Source: Terriglobia bacterium (GTDB lineage: Bacteria; Acidobacteriota; Terriglobia; UBA7540). From it: 7,385 nt of DNA. A model generated the notes under the pieces. It did no database searches, was not told the origin of the DNA, and saw nothing but the letters and a program-made list of their open reading frames with translations. Location: assembly GCA_020072905.1 (NCBI GenBank), contig JAIQGB010000224.1:1-7385 (forward strand). Reading direction: 5' to 3'. Shown here piece by piece: positions 1-6,431 of this stretch. The position numbers were made by a program, and so were the translations under genes. Every line of letters begins with the position of its first letter. Positions within the stretch are counted from its first letter, which is position 1.

Positions 1-1573
1 TGAGCTCCTCGCTCGGCTTGTGACCTTCGCGGAGAGCGATAAATGCCTTGATGATCTGCCCGCGCACCGGATCGGGTTTCCCGATCACGCCCGCTTCGGC
101 CACCGCCGGGTGCTCCACCAAACAACTCTCCACTTCAAACGGCCCGATGTTCTCGCCCGCGGTGATGATGAGGTCGTCAATCCGCCCCTGGAACCAGAAG
201 TATCCGTCGGGGTCGCGATAGGCGCTGTCGCCGGTGACGTACCAGCCGGGGATGCGGAAGTAGGTTTGGTAGCGCTCTGGCTGCTTCCAGATGGTCTGCA
301 TCATCCCGGGCCAGCCGGGCTTGATGACAAGATTTCCCAGCGTGTTGTCGGGAAGTTCCTTCCCGTTGTCGTCCACGATGCTCGCCGTCACGCCGGGCAC
401 GGGCCGCCCCATCGAGCCAGGGCGGATGGTCATCGTGGCGTAGTTTGAAATCAGGATGTGTCCGGTTTCCGTCATCCACCAGTTGTCGTGGATGCGGCGT
501 CCGTAAACCTTCCATCCCCACCACACGACTTCGGGATTCAGCGGCTCGCCCACGCTGAGAACGTGCCGGAGGCTGGAAAGGTCGTACTTCTTTACGACCT
601 CATCGCCCGCGGCCAGGAGCATCCGGAACGCCGTCGGCGCGCTGTACCAGATATTCACCCGAAACCGCTCGATGGTGTGGTACCAGTCGTCGGCGCCGAA
701 GCGGCCGCCGCGGATCAGGTTTGTCGCCCCATTGAGCCAGGGCGAGAAGATGCCGTAAGAAGTTCCCGTCACCCAACCCGGGTCCGCCGTGCACCAATAG
801 ATGTCGTCCTCTTGCATGTCCAGCACCGAGCGGCCGGTCATCAGGTGCCCGAGCATCGCGCGCTGGATGTGCAAAACGCCTTTGGGCTTGCCTGTCGAGC
901 CCGACGTGTAGTGCATGATGAGTGGGTCTTCGAGCGTGAGCCACTCGATTTCGGTCTTCTCCTCGGCCGCCTCCATCATCGCCTCAAAGCTGTGCTGGCC
1001 CTGCGGGAGGCCGCTCGACGCCGCGCCCACCAGAATGATGTGCTTCAGGGCCGGGAGGTCCGCCTGTGACACGCGGTCGAGCATCGAGGGCATGGTGATA
1101 AGCGCGACGGCCCCAGCGTCCGCCATGCGGTCGCGCACGGCCTCTTGCATGAAGGCCTCGAACAGCGGGCTGGGAATCGCGCCGATCTTCAGGATGCCAA
1201 GGATGGAAATGTAAAGCTCGGGCCGGCGCGGCATGAAGACGAAAACCCGGTCGCCCTTCTTCACGCCGATTTTCCGCAAGGCGTTGGCGAAGCGGTTGCT
1301 TTGGAGCGACAAGTCTTCGAAGGTGAAGCGCGAGGTCCGTTCCTTGTCGGTGTAAATCAGCGCCAGCTTGTTCCGGCGGCCGCGGGTCAGTTGGCGATCG
1401 ATGGCTTCGTGCGCCATGTTCACCTTCCCCGTCTTCGCCCAGTCGAATTCCTTGTGGACGTCCTCCCAGCGGAAGCCGGCTCGCGCCGTTTCGTAATCCC
1501 TCAGATGGTGACTCTCCGGGGCGTCCACGGGCTTCAGGACGTTATTCACCTCTGCCAGCTTTTTGTCCGTCAT
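1..1573 (-). CDS. acsA: Acetate-CoA ligase, AMP-forming (AcsA type), C-terminus cut off by the window edge
   Basis: The gene activates acetate with ATP to acetyl-AMP and then forms acetyl-CoA in the cytoplasm. I translated 524 codons from the ATG at 1573 to the left edge. Visible ANL-superfamily motifs are the phosphate loop TSGSTGKPKG at residues 223-232, TADPGWVTGT at 262-271, NWWMTETG at 364-371, YVTGD at 445-449, GRIDD at 463-467 and GPFEVES at 477-483. The sequence closely resembles, from memory, Bacillus-type AcsA (about 570 residues). The conserved Trp pair (365-366) is the feature that restricts the acyl pocket of Acs enzymes to acetate or propionate. Roughly the last 45-50 residues, with the catalytic and acetylatable lysine of the C-terminal PKTRSGK-type motif, lie outside the window. 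Residue 475 is Asn where Acs and AcsA usually have Arg. The start is the first ATG, has a good Shine-Dalgarno, and overlaps the end of glcF by 32 nt, so acsA is probably the last known member of the glc operon here. A propionate or other short-chain acyl substrate is possible. Confidence 0.93.
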   Translation of the reverse strand, partial: MTDKKLAEVNNVLKPVDAPESHHLRDYETARAGFRWEDVHKEFDWAKTGKVNMAHEAIDRQLTRGRRNKLALIYTDKERTSRFTFEDLSLQSNRFANALRKIGVKKGDRVFVFMPRRPELYISILGILKIGAIPSPLFEAFMQEAVRDRMADAGAVALITMPSMLDRVSQADLPALKHIILVGAASSGLPQGQHSFEAMMEAAEEKTEIEWLTLEDPLIMHYTSGSTGKPKGVLHIQRAMLGHLMTGRSVLDMQEDDIYWCTADPGWVTGTSYGIFSPWLNGATNLIRGGRFGADDWYHTIERFRVNIWYSAPTAFRMLLAAGDEVVKKYDLSSLRHVLSVGEPLNPEVVWWGWKVYGRRIHDNWWMTETGHILISNYATMTIRPGSMGRPVPGVTASIVDDNGKELPDNTLGNLVIKPGWPGMMQTIWKQPERYQTYFRIPGWYVTGDSAYRDPDGYFWFQGRIDDLIITAGENIGPFEVESCLVEHPAVAEAGVIGKPDPVRGQIIKAFIALREGHKPSEEL

Positions 1574-2987
1574 AATGTTCGATCCCCTCAGGATGTGATT
1601 GCGCCCCGTAAGCTTCGTCGAGCAACTCGATCACGTGCAGCACGCGCCGCTGATTATCCGTCCGCGCCACCCCGGCGCGGAGCTGCAGCAGGCACCCGGG
1701 ATTCGCCGTGAGGATCAGGTCCGCTCCGGTCTCGTCAATGCGCTGCATTTTGGCGGCAAGCAACCGTTCCGCCAGGTCGTTGTGGACCACGTTGTAGACG
1801 CCGGCGCTGCCGCAGCAGATCTCCGCCTCCTTCAACTCGACAAGCTCCAGCCCGGGGATAGCCGCAAGCAGCCGCCGCGGCGCGCTGCGAATGCGCTGCG
1901 CGTGGCCCAGGTGGCACGGATCCTGATAAGTGGCCCGCAGTTTCATTACTGCAAAGTCGCGGTTGAAGTCAATCCCCGCCAGAAATTCCGTAACGTCCTT
2001 GAGGCGCGCACTGAACGCCTTGGCAGATTCATAGAAATCGTGATCCTTTTCCTCAAACAAGAGCGGGTATTCTTTCAGCACCGAGCCGCAACCGGCGGCG
2101 TTGGAAATAATGGCGTCGTACCCGTCGGCGAGAAAGGTCCGGATATTGCGTTTCGCCAGCTCCCGCGCCAAGTCCCGCATCCCCGCATGAACGTGCAGCG
2201 CGCCGCAGCAGCCCTGGTCCTCCGGGATCACCACGTCACAACCATTGCGCGCCAGCACGCGCCCGGTCGCCTCATTCAGTTTGGCATAACAAAGGTTGGC
2301 CATGCACCCGGCGAGGAAAGCCACACGGTAGCGTCGGGGGCCGACGGCTGGGACGACGGTCCCGAGCCGTTCATAGAAGAAGGGTTTCTCCATGCGCGGC
2401 GCCAGACGCGCCACGTCGGCGAGACGCCCGGGAAAGAGCTTGAGAATCCCCGAAGCGAGCACCGCGCGCTCCAGCCCCGAACGCTGGTAAAGCCGCAGGA
2501 ATCTTCCCACCCACTCCAGGCGCCGCCGATGCGGCAGAAGGTCTTCGTAAAAGAGCCTGCGCAGCAGACTCGCGAGCGGCGGACGCTTGTAGTACTGCGC
2601 GATCTGCCCCCGCGCCACTTCCACGAGGCGCCCGTATTCCACGCCCGAGGGGCAAGCCGTTTCGCAGGCGCGGCAATCCAGGCAGAGATCGATGTGACGG
2701 ACGAAACTCTCACTGAGTGGGAGTCTTCCCCGCTCCACCTGAATCATCTGGTAGATGCGCCCCCGCGGCGAATCCATCTCCACGCCCAGTTCGCGATAGG
2801 TTGGGCAACTGTTCAGACACAGGCCGCAGCGAATACATTTTGAGTAGAAATCAAACGTCGGCGCTTCGCCCGGCCCGTAGCCGCTGCGAGAAGCGGGCCC
2901 CGTACGCTCACTCACCAAAGCATTCGTGCCTTCCGATTGGACGCTCATCTCTTTTTGCGTAGCCAACGCGGAGCGAAGATACGCCAT
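1542..2987 (-). CDS. glcF: Glycolate oxidase iron-sulfur subunit GlcF
   Basis: This is the electron-transfer subunit of the GlcDEF complex. It takes electrons from the flavin subunits and passes them toward the respiratory chain at the membrane. Two ferredoxin-type 4Fe-4S motifs are visible: C51, C54, C57 with C61-P, and C102, C105, C108 with C112-P. Two CCG domains follow, the first with C228, CCG at 260-262 and C300, the second with C358, CCG at 391-393 and C432. These match the family layout. At 481 residues it is longer than E. coli GlcF (about 407), with about 25 extra N-terminal residues and a charged C-terminal tail of about 20 residues that runs through the acsA ribosome binding site. 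The start is uncertain. The ATG at 2987 lies 10 nt after the glcE stop, and a second ATG at 2948 would give 468 residues; neither has a strong Shine-Dalgarno. LutA/GlcF-like lactate or glycerol-3-phosphate dehydrogenase subunits share this fold, but the glcD and glcE neighbours favour GlcF. Confidence 0.92.
   Translation of the reverse strand: MAYLRSALATQKEMSVQSEGTNALVSERTGPASRSGYGPGEAPTFDFYSKCIRCGLCLNSCPTYRELGVEMDSPRGRIYQMIQVERGRLPLSESFVRHIDLCLDCRACETACPSGVEYGRLVEVARGQIAQYYKRPPLASLLRRLFYEDLLPHRRRLEWVGRFLRLYQRSGLERAVLASGILKLFPGRLADVARLAPRMEKPFFYERLGTVVPAVGPRRYRVAFLAGCMANLCYAKLNEATGRVLARNGCDVVIPEDQGCCGALHVHAGMRDLARELAKRNIRTFLADGYDAIISNAAGCGSVLKEYPLLFEEKDHDFYESAKAFSARLKDVTEFLAGIDFNRDFAVMKLRATYQDPCHLGHAQRIRSAPRRLLAAIPGLELVELKEAEICCGSAGVYNVVHNDLAERLLAAKMQRIDETGADLILTANPGCLLQLRAGVARTDNQRRVLHVIELLDEAYGAQSHPEGIEHYDGQKAGRGE
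1584..1589 (-). promoter_or_regulatory. Ribosome binding site of acsA, inside glcF
   Basis: GAGGGG on the minus strand ends 10 nt before the acsA ATG. It lies within the last codons of glcF and supports the overlapping start at 1573 over the next Met, which is about 50 codons further in. Confidence 0.6.
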
Positions 2988-2997
2988 GCAGTCATGG

Positions 2998-4353
2998 CTA
3001 TGCTCGGCCGAGAAACCGCCCGGGCGACAGAGTCCCCTTGGGATCCCACGTTTCCTTGACCTTCTTCATCACCGCAAAATCGTCGCCGGGGCTTCCCCAT
3101 GCATCCACGCGGTCCTTGATGTCCCAATGGCAGCGCTCGACGATGAGCACGCCTCCGAGGCTCTCCGCGGCACCGCGCAGCCTGCGGATCAGCCCCAAGA
3201 CCGCAGGAGTGGCGGCCTCAGACAGAAGGCAGAAATGCAGGACGCCAACACCCAACTGGGCAAAGCCCGCCAACAGGGCCTTATCGTTTTCGGCTTCCTG
3301 CTCGGCCCGGCTCAAGAGTTCCTCACTCGCGGCATCAGGAAGGAGAGCCCGGAGAATCACCACGCCCGGGCTCCGTCCGGGCAACCAACTCTGCAAATCG
3401 GAAATCCCCGTCCAGACATTTTCCGCATCGGCGGACGCCAAGCGCTGGAGCGGGGCCCCGGCAGCTTTCGCCAAGCCCTCCAGCTCGCCATGGCACCGCT
3501 CCAACACGCGCGGCGATCCGGCCATTTCCAGCCAGATTTCCGGCTCCTTTACCGGCCGCTCCAGCGGAGTTCCCGCCAAGGTCAGTTCGGCCGCACTCGG
3601 ATTCAACAGAACCATGCGCAGCGGCGTCAGAGGCGAATGCAGGATTCTGCGCCGCAGGTCGCGCGCGATGCTGAGAGTTCCCGTCGGCATGACGAACGTC
3701 TCGCGTCCGGCGGGCAGCGGGAAAAGCTTGAAGCTCGTCTCGACGATCACTCCCAACGTGCCGTAAGACCCGATGAGGAGCTTCGCGATGTCGTAGCCCG
3801 CCACGTTCTTGACCACGCGCCCGCCGGCCTTCACCACCTTGCCTTCGACGGTGGCAATCTTCATTCCCAGCACCATATCGCGCGGCGCGCCGTAATAAAG
3901 GCGCAGAGGCCCCGTCGCGTTCGTCGCCACAATGCCACCCAGGCTGGCGCGCGCGCCGCCCGGCGGATCGAGCGGCAACCACAAACCCTGGCGGCCGACG
4001 AAGTGCTGAAAATCTCCGAACTTCATTCCCGGCTCGACAGTCACCGTCAGGTCATCGGGCTCATAGTGCCAGACGCGATTCATGTCTTTCAGCGAGAGCG
4101 CCACATCGTAGCGCCGCGGAGGATTGCCCGTTCCAAGCTTGGTGCCGTTTCGGCAGGGGATGACCGCCAGTCCGAGCTCGGCGGCACAGCGAAGCACTGC
4201 GGTGACATCCGCCGCGGAGGCCGGGTAAACAACGCACTGCGGCGCCTTGCCGTCCACGCTCAGGGCCGAGCAGGCTGCCGGCTCCGACACGACATGGGAG
4301 GCCCCGACGATGGCGACGAACTCGCGCTGCATCGTTTCCACCGCGGTGTTCAC
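2998..4353 (-). CDS. glcE: Glycolate oxidase FAD-binding subunit GlcE
   Basis: This is the second flavin-domain subunit of glycolate oxidase, needed with GlcD and GlcF for activity. From the GTG start it has 451 residues. A PCMH-type FAD-binding domain spans about residues 38-212. Its visible motifs are VVYPASAADV (41-50), IPCRNGTKLGTG (65-76), DPPGGARASLGGIVATNATG (129-148), RDMVLG (158-163), GGRVVKNVAGYDIAKL (177-192) and GSYGTLGVI (195-203). The C-terminus ends with the FAD-oxidase signature WDPKGTLSPGRF (436-447). The region between about 215 and 430 makes it about 100 residues longer than E. coli GlcE (350). I chose GTG at 4353 because it overlaps the glcD stop as GTGA and has a G-rich Shine-Dalgarno 6 nt away. 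An ATG at 4395, inside glcD, would add 14 residues, and the ATG at 4332 would remove 7. GlcD-GlcE overlap suggests translational coupling and fixed stoichiometry. Confidence 0.9.
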   Translation of the reverse strand: MNTAVETMQREFVAIVGASHVVSEPAACSALSVDGKAPQCVVYPASAADVTAVLRCAAELGLAVIPCRNGTKLGTGNPPRRYDVALSLKDMNRVWHYEPDDLTVTVEPGMKFGDFQHFVGRQGLWLPLDPPGGARASLGGIVATNATGPLRLYYGAPRDMVLGMKIATVEGKVVKAGGRVVKNVAGYDIAKLLIGSYGTLGVIVETSFKLFPLPAGRETFVMPTGTLSIARDLRRRILHSPLTPLRMVLLNPSAAELTLAGTPLERPVKEPEIWLEMAGSPRVLERCHGELEGLAKAAGAPLQRLASADAENVWTGISDLQSWLPGRSPGVVILRALLPDAASEELLSRAEQEAENDKALLAGFAQLGVGVLHFCLLSEAATPAVLGLIRRLRGAAESLGGVLIVERCHWDIKDRVDAWGSPGDDFAVMKKVKETWDPKGTLSPGRFLGRA

Positions 4354-5777
4354 AGAACGCCCCCCGTGCTGATTTGCACGCGGATTTCGCCGCACATCTT
4401 CGTGGTAGGAAGCAGTTTGGCCGGGTTCAGCGTCCCGCGCGGATTAAACACGGCCTTGAGCTTCTGCATCATCTCCAGATCGTCAGCGGAAAAGATCAGC
4501 GGCATCAAATCGCGTTTCTCGATGCCGACGCCGTGCTCGCCGGTCAGCGAGCCTCCCATCTCCACACACTTGGCCATGATTTCTCCAGCGGCTTTCGTCA
4601 CGCGCACGGTCTGGTCCTTATCGCGCGCGTCGAACATCAGGAGCGGATGCAGGTTTCCGTCCCCGGCGTGGAAGATGTTCCCAATGCGCAATTGGTATTT
4701 CTGGCCTACCTGCCCGATAAACCCGAGCATCTCCGGCAGGCGCGTGCGCGGGATGACGCCGTCCTGCACGTAGTAGTTGGGGCTGATGCGCCCCAGCGCC
4801 CCAAAAGCGTTCTTGCGGCCGCGCCACAGCAGGTCGCGTTCTTCGGCCGATTTCGCGCGGCGCACCTCGCGCGCATGGTTCTCCTGGCAGATCGCTTCGA
4901 TTTGGTCGGCATCGTCTTCTACCGTCTCGCGCAGGCCTTCGACCTCGATGAGCAAGACGGCGGCCGAATCCATCGGAAAGCCGGCGTGGAATGCCGCCTC
5001 GACGGCGCGCAGCGTGAAGCCGTCCATCATTTCGAGCGCCGCCGGCGTAATGCGCCGCGCCGTGATGGCGGCCACCGTGCGCGGAGCATCGAGAACGTCG
5101 TCATAGATGGCGAGCAGCGTCTTAACCGCCTCCGGCTTGCGGGAGAGTCGCGCGGTAATCTCCGTGACGATGCCCAGCGTGCCTTCCGAACCGACGACGA
5201 AGCCCGTCAAATCGTATCCGGGCCGGTCCCAAAAACGGGCGCCGGTATGAATGATCTCGCCGTCGGGCAAGACCACTTCCAGACCCAAGATGTGGTTGGT
5301 GGTCACACCGTAGGCCAGGGTGTGAGGGCCGCCGGCGTTCTCGGCAACATTCCCGCCGATCGTACAAGCTTTCTGGCTGGAGGGGTCGGGAGCGAAATAG
5401 CAGCCCTGGTCGCCGACGGCCAGGGTGAGGTCCATGTTCACCACGCCCGGCTGAACACGCGCGCGAAGGTTCTCGATGTCGATTTCGATGATCCTCTTCA
5501 TGCGCGCGAAGCCAATGACGATGCCGCCTTCCATCGCCACCGAACCGCCGCTCAGACCCGTCCCCGCGCCGCGCGCAACGACGGGAACTCCCTCGCGGGC
5601 CGCGAGCTTGACGATGCCGACGACGTGCTCGGTCGTGGAGGGCAACACGACGGCTTCCGGAGGAGCCGTCACCGAGAGCCCGTCGTATTCATAGAGCATC
5701 ACGTCTTCCGTCCGCCAGAGGACGGCGTCCGGACCTAGCAGGCGGGTTAATTCGCGCACCAGCGGGCGAGGCTTCAT
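4350..5777 (-). CDS. glcD: Glycolate oxidase subunit GlcD, FAD-linked catalytic subunit
   Basis: The catalytic flavoprotein oxidises glycolate to glyoxylate; close relatives oxidise D-lactate. It has 475 residues, near the 499 of E. coli GlcD. The FAD PCMH domain spans about 38-215, with VVARGAGTGLSGGS (66-79), PDPSSQKACTIGGNVAENAG (130-149) and GFVVGSEGTLGIV (192-204). The C-terminal FAD-oxidase domain carries FHAGDGNLHP (369-378), GSLTGEHGVG (409-418) and FNPRGTLNP (444-452). The HxGDGNxHP and GEHG motifs carry the active-site residues of this family. I chose the ATG at 5777 because it matches the family N-terminus and follows GAAGGG-like pairing (GAAGGG, 3 nt away). Extending the frame upstream would need a TTG that lies in the -35 box. 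It is the first gene of the operon. The sequence cannot separate glycolate from D-lactate as the main substrate; the separate glcE and glcF genes favour glycolate. Confidence 0.94.
   Translation of the reverse strand: MKPRPLVRELTRLLGPDAVLWRTEDVMLYEYDGLSVTAPPEAVVLPSTTEHVVGIVKLAAREGVPVVARGAGTGLSGGSVAMEGGIVIGFARMKRIIEIDIENLRARVQPGVVNMDLTLAVGDQGCYFAPDPSSQKACTIGGNVAENAGGPHTLAYGVTTNHILGLEVVLPDGEIIHTGARFWDRPGYDLTGFVVGSEGTLGIVTEITARLSRKPEAVKTLLAIYDDVLDAPRTVAAITARRITPAALEMMDGFTLRAVEAAFHAGFPMDSAAVLLIEVEGLRETVEDDADQIEAICQENHAREVRRAKSAEERDLLWRGRKNAFGALGRISPNYYVQDGVIPRTRLPEMLGFIGQVGQKYQLRIGNIFHAGDGNLHPLLMFDARDKDQTVRVTKAAGEIMAKCVEMGGSLTGEHGVGIEKRDLMPLIFSADDLEMMQKLKAVFNPRGTLNPAKLLPTTKMCGEIRVQISTGGVL
4360..4365 (-). 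promoter_or_regulatory. Ribosome binding site of glcE
   Basis: A run of six G on the minus strand, within the last codons of glcD, lies 6 nt before the GTG at 4353. It decides the start of glcE: the GTG is both correctly spaced from it and part of the GTGA stop-start overlap. Confidence 0.55.
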
Positions 5778-5780
5778 GAA

Positions 5781-5786
5781 CCCTTC
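5781..5786 (-). promoter_or_regulatory. Ribosome binding site of glcD
   Basis: GAAGGG on the minus strand ends only 3 nt before the glcD ATG at 5777, a short spacing. It overlaps the TGA of a possible 18-codon upstream ORF, so ribosomes ending that ORF would sit on the glcD start. Confidence 0.45.
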
Positions 5787-5841
5787 AGTCGAGTGCCGCG
5801 GGAGAAATGCCGGCGTCCACGCGGTCGGAGCGTAATGCCAT
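5785..5841 (-). CDS. Possible 18-codon upstream ORF in the glcD leader
   Basis: An ATG at 5841 opens an 18-codon frame that ends in TGA at 5785-5787, 7 nt before the glcD ATG and overlapping its Shine-Dalgarno. The peptide has no run of one amino acid and so does not look like an attenuation peptide. Its own Shine-Dalgarno is weak (CGGA about 12 nt upstream). It lies downstream of the predicted transcription start, so it would be on the mRNA. It may couple translation to glcD, or be chance. Confidence 0.2.
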   Translation of the reverse strand: MALRSDRVDAGISPAALD

Positions 5842-5873
5842 GATTCTATGATCCGTGTTTTGCCGGCCTCCGA

Positions 5874-5903
5874 AGTATATCGGACGGTTGAAGCGAGCGT
5901 CAA
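5874..5903 (-). promoter_or_regulatory. Sigma70-type promoter of the glcDEF-acsA operon
   Basis: On the minus strand TTGACG (5898-5903) and TATACT (5874-5879) are separated by 18 bp. Transcription would start near 5867, giving a leader of about 90 nt before glcD. Just upstream of the -35 box is a tandem 7-bp near-repeat, CGCGAGA then CGCGAGC at 5904-5917 on the plus strand, which could be a regulator half-site pair. No regulator gene is in the window. Confidence 0.65.
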
Positions 5904-5983
5904 CGCGAGACGCGAGCATTTCCGTCAGAAAGACTTCGGCGGACCCGCAGGGCGTAAGGGCGCAAATCATGGAACTCTCGAAG

Positions 5984-6012
5984 CGCCTCATCCGTATTCC
6001 CGGAGTGAGGCG
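5984..6012. repeat. Inverted repeat between the divergent promoters
   Basis: CGCCTCA (5984-5990) is the reverse complement of TGAGGCG (6006-6012). Inside these arms, TCCG (5991-5994) matches CGGA (6001-6004), with a 6-base centre and one unpaired G at 6005. It lies upstream of both predicted promoters, so it should not be in either mRNA. An operator for a regulator of the divergent genes is the simplest reading. No T-run follows on either strand, so it does not look like an intrinsic terminator. Confidence 0.4.
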
Positions 6013-6072
6013 GGAAAGGGCTTCTCGCGTCATTAACAATGTGGTCTGAGAAGAGTCTGCGTTCAGTGGCTC

Positions 6073-6100
6073 TTGACAATTGAGGGTCGAGCGGCAGAAT
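6073..6100 (+). promoter_or_regulatory. Candidate promoter of the rightward leader and secreted-protein gene
   Basis: A perfect TTGACA -35 box (6073-6078) is followed after 16 bp by CAGAAT (6095-6100), which matches the -10 consensus at four of six positions. A start near 6107 would give a leader of about 330 nt before the ATG at 6441. I saw no better promoter closer to that gene. Confidence 0.4.
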
Positions 6101-6153
6101 CATCGCGCGGGGCAGGACAGAAAAGATGAAGGAGAGGCTACCGAGTTTGCCCT

Positions 6154-6178
6154 GCCCCTCGTCTAAGTGACGAAGGGC
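6154..6178 (+). other. Hairpin in the leader RNA
   Basis: Bases 6154-6163 pair with 6169-6178: four GC pairs, one C-A mismatch, then five more pairs around the 5-base loop UAAGU. No U-run follows, so it is not a standard intrinsic terminator. Confidence 0.35.
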
Positions 6179-6194
6179 TAGGAAGTGTCAAAAA

Positions 6195-6299
6195 GGGGTT
6201 AAACGGGACTCCGTCGCTAATGGTTTGGCGGCCAGGGCGGCGAAAGTCCCCGGGGAAAAGAAGCGCGCGCGTATGGTGCGCCCCTTTTCATTTAACCCC
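6195..6299 (+). ncRNA. Candidate structured RNA element, three-way junction
   Basis: A perfect 9-bp helix, GGGGTTAAA (6195-6203) with TTTAACCCC (6291-6299), encloses two further hairpins. The first is GGGACT (6205-6210) with AGTCCC (6245-6250), continued by CGTCGC (6212-6217) with GCGGCG (6237-6242, one G-U) and a small TGG/CCA tip. The second is GCGCGC (6263-6268) with GTGCGC (6276-6281, one G-U) around a 7-base loop. The unpaired linker between them is purine-rich. This geometry, a closing helix plus two hairpins, is typical of cis-acting regulatory RNAs, but I match it to no known family. It could also be a GC-rich coincidence. Confidence 0.35.
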
Positions 6300-6382
6300 G
6301 GGCGAATTCTAAGCACAGTCGGGCTCAGGGCGCAAGCGAAAGATTCACAAGAGGTTGGGGTGATTTCTCTTAGAGGCCTACT

Positions 6383-6414
6383 AACCGTGTGGCCGGTTAC
6401 CCTTCGGGGAACCG
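6383..6414 (+). promoter_or_regulatory. UUCG hairpin with a competing alternative pairing
   Basis: Bases 6394-6402 pair with 6407-6414 (a bulged A at 6399) around a UUCG tetraloop closed by C-G, a very stable hairpin 26 nt before the start codon. The same 5' arm, CGGTTA (6394-6399), is also a perfect complement of TAACCG at 6382-6387, with the 6-base loop TGTGGC. The two hairpins exclude each other. When the upstream one forms, CCCT at 6400-6403 is freed and could pair with AGGG of the Shine-Dalgarno at 6425-6428. No U-run follows, so control of translation is more likely than of termination. Confidence 0.4.
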
Positions 6415-6424
6415 TAGATCAACT

Positions 6425-6431
6425 AGGGGAG
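6425..6431 (+). promoter_or_regulatory. Ribosome binding site of the secreted-protein gene
   Basis: AGGGGAG ends 9 nt before the ATG at 6441. It decides between this ATG and an in-frame ATG at 6432, which directly abuts the site and is too close to be used. Confidence 0.65.

Noticed and set aside
1599..4773. Long plus-strand open frames, including ones of 414 and 615 residues
   Set aside because: They lie opposite glcF, glcE and glcD, whose proteins match known families throughout. The plus-strand products are Arg- and His-rich and low in family-like motifs, as expected of shadows in GC-rich DNA.
5778..5903. Extension of glcD to a TTG start at 5903 (517 residues)
   Set aside because: The TTG lies in the -35 box and would lie upstream of the predicted transcription start. 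The added residues do not resemble the GlcD family.
6195..6299. Known RNA such as tmRNA, 6S RNA, SRP RNA or RNase P RNA
   Set aside because: I looked for their conserved cores (for example the tRNA-like ends of tmRNA or the GAGGAAAGUCC block of RNase P RNA) and did not find them.
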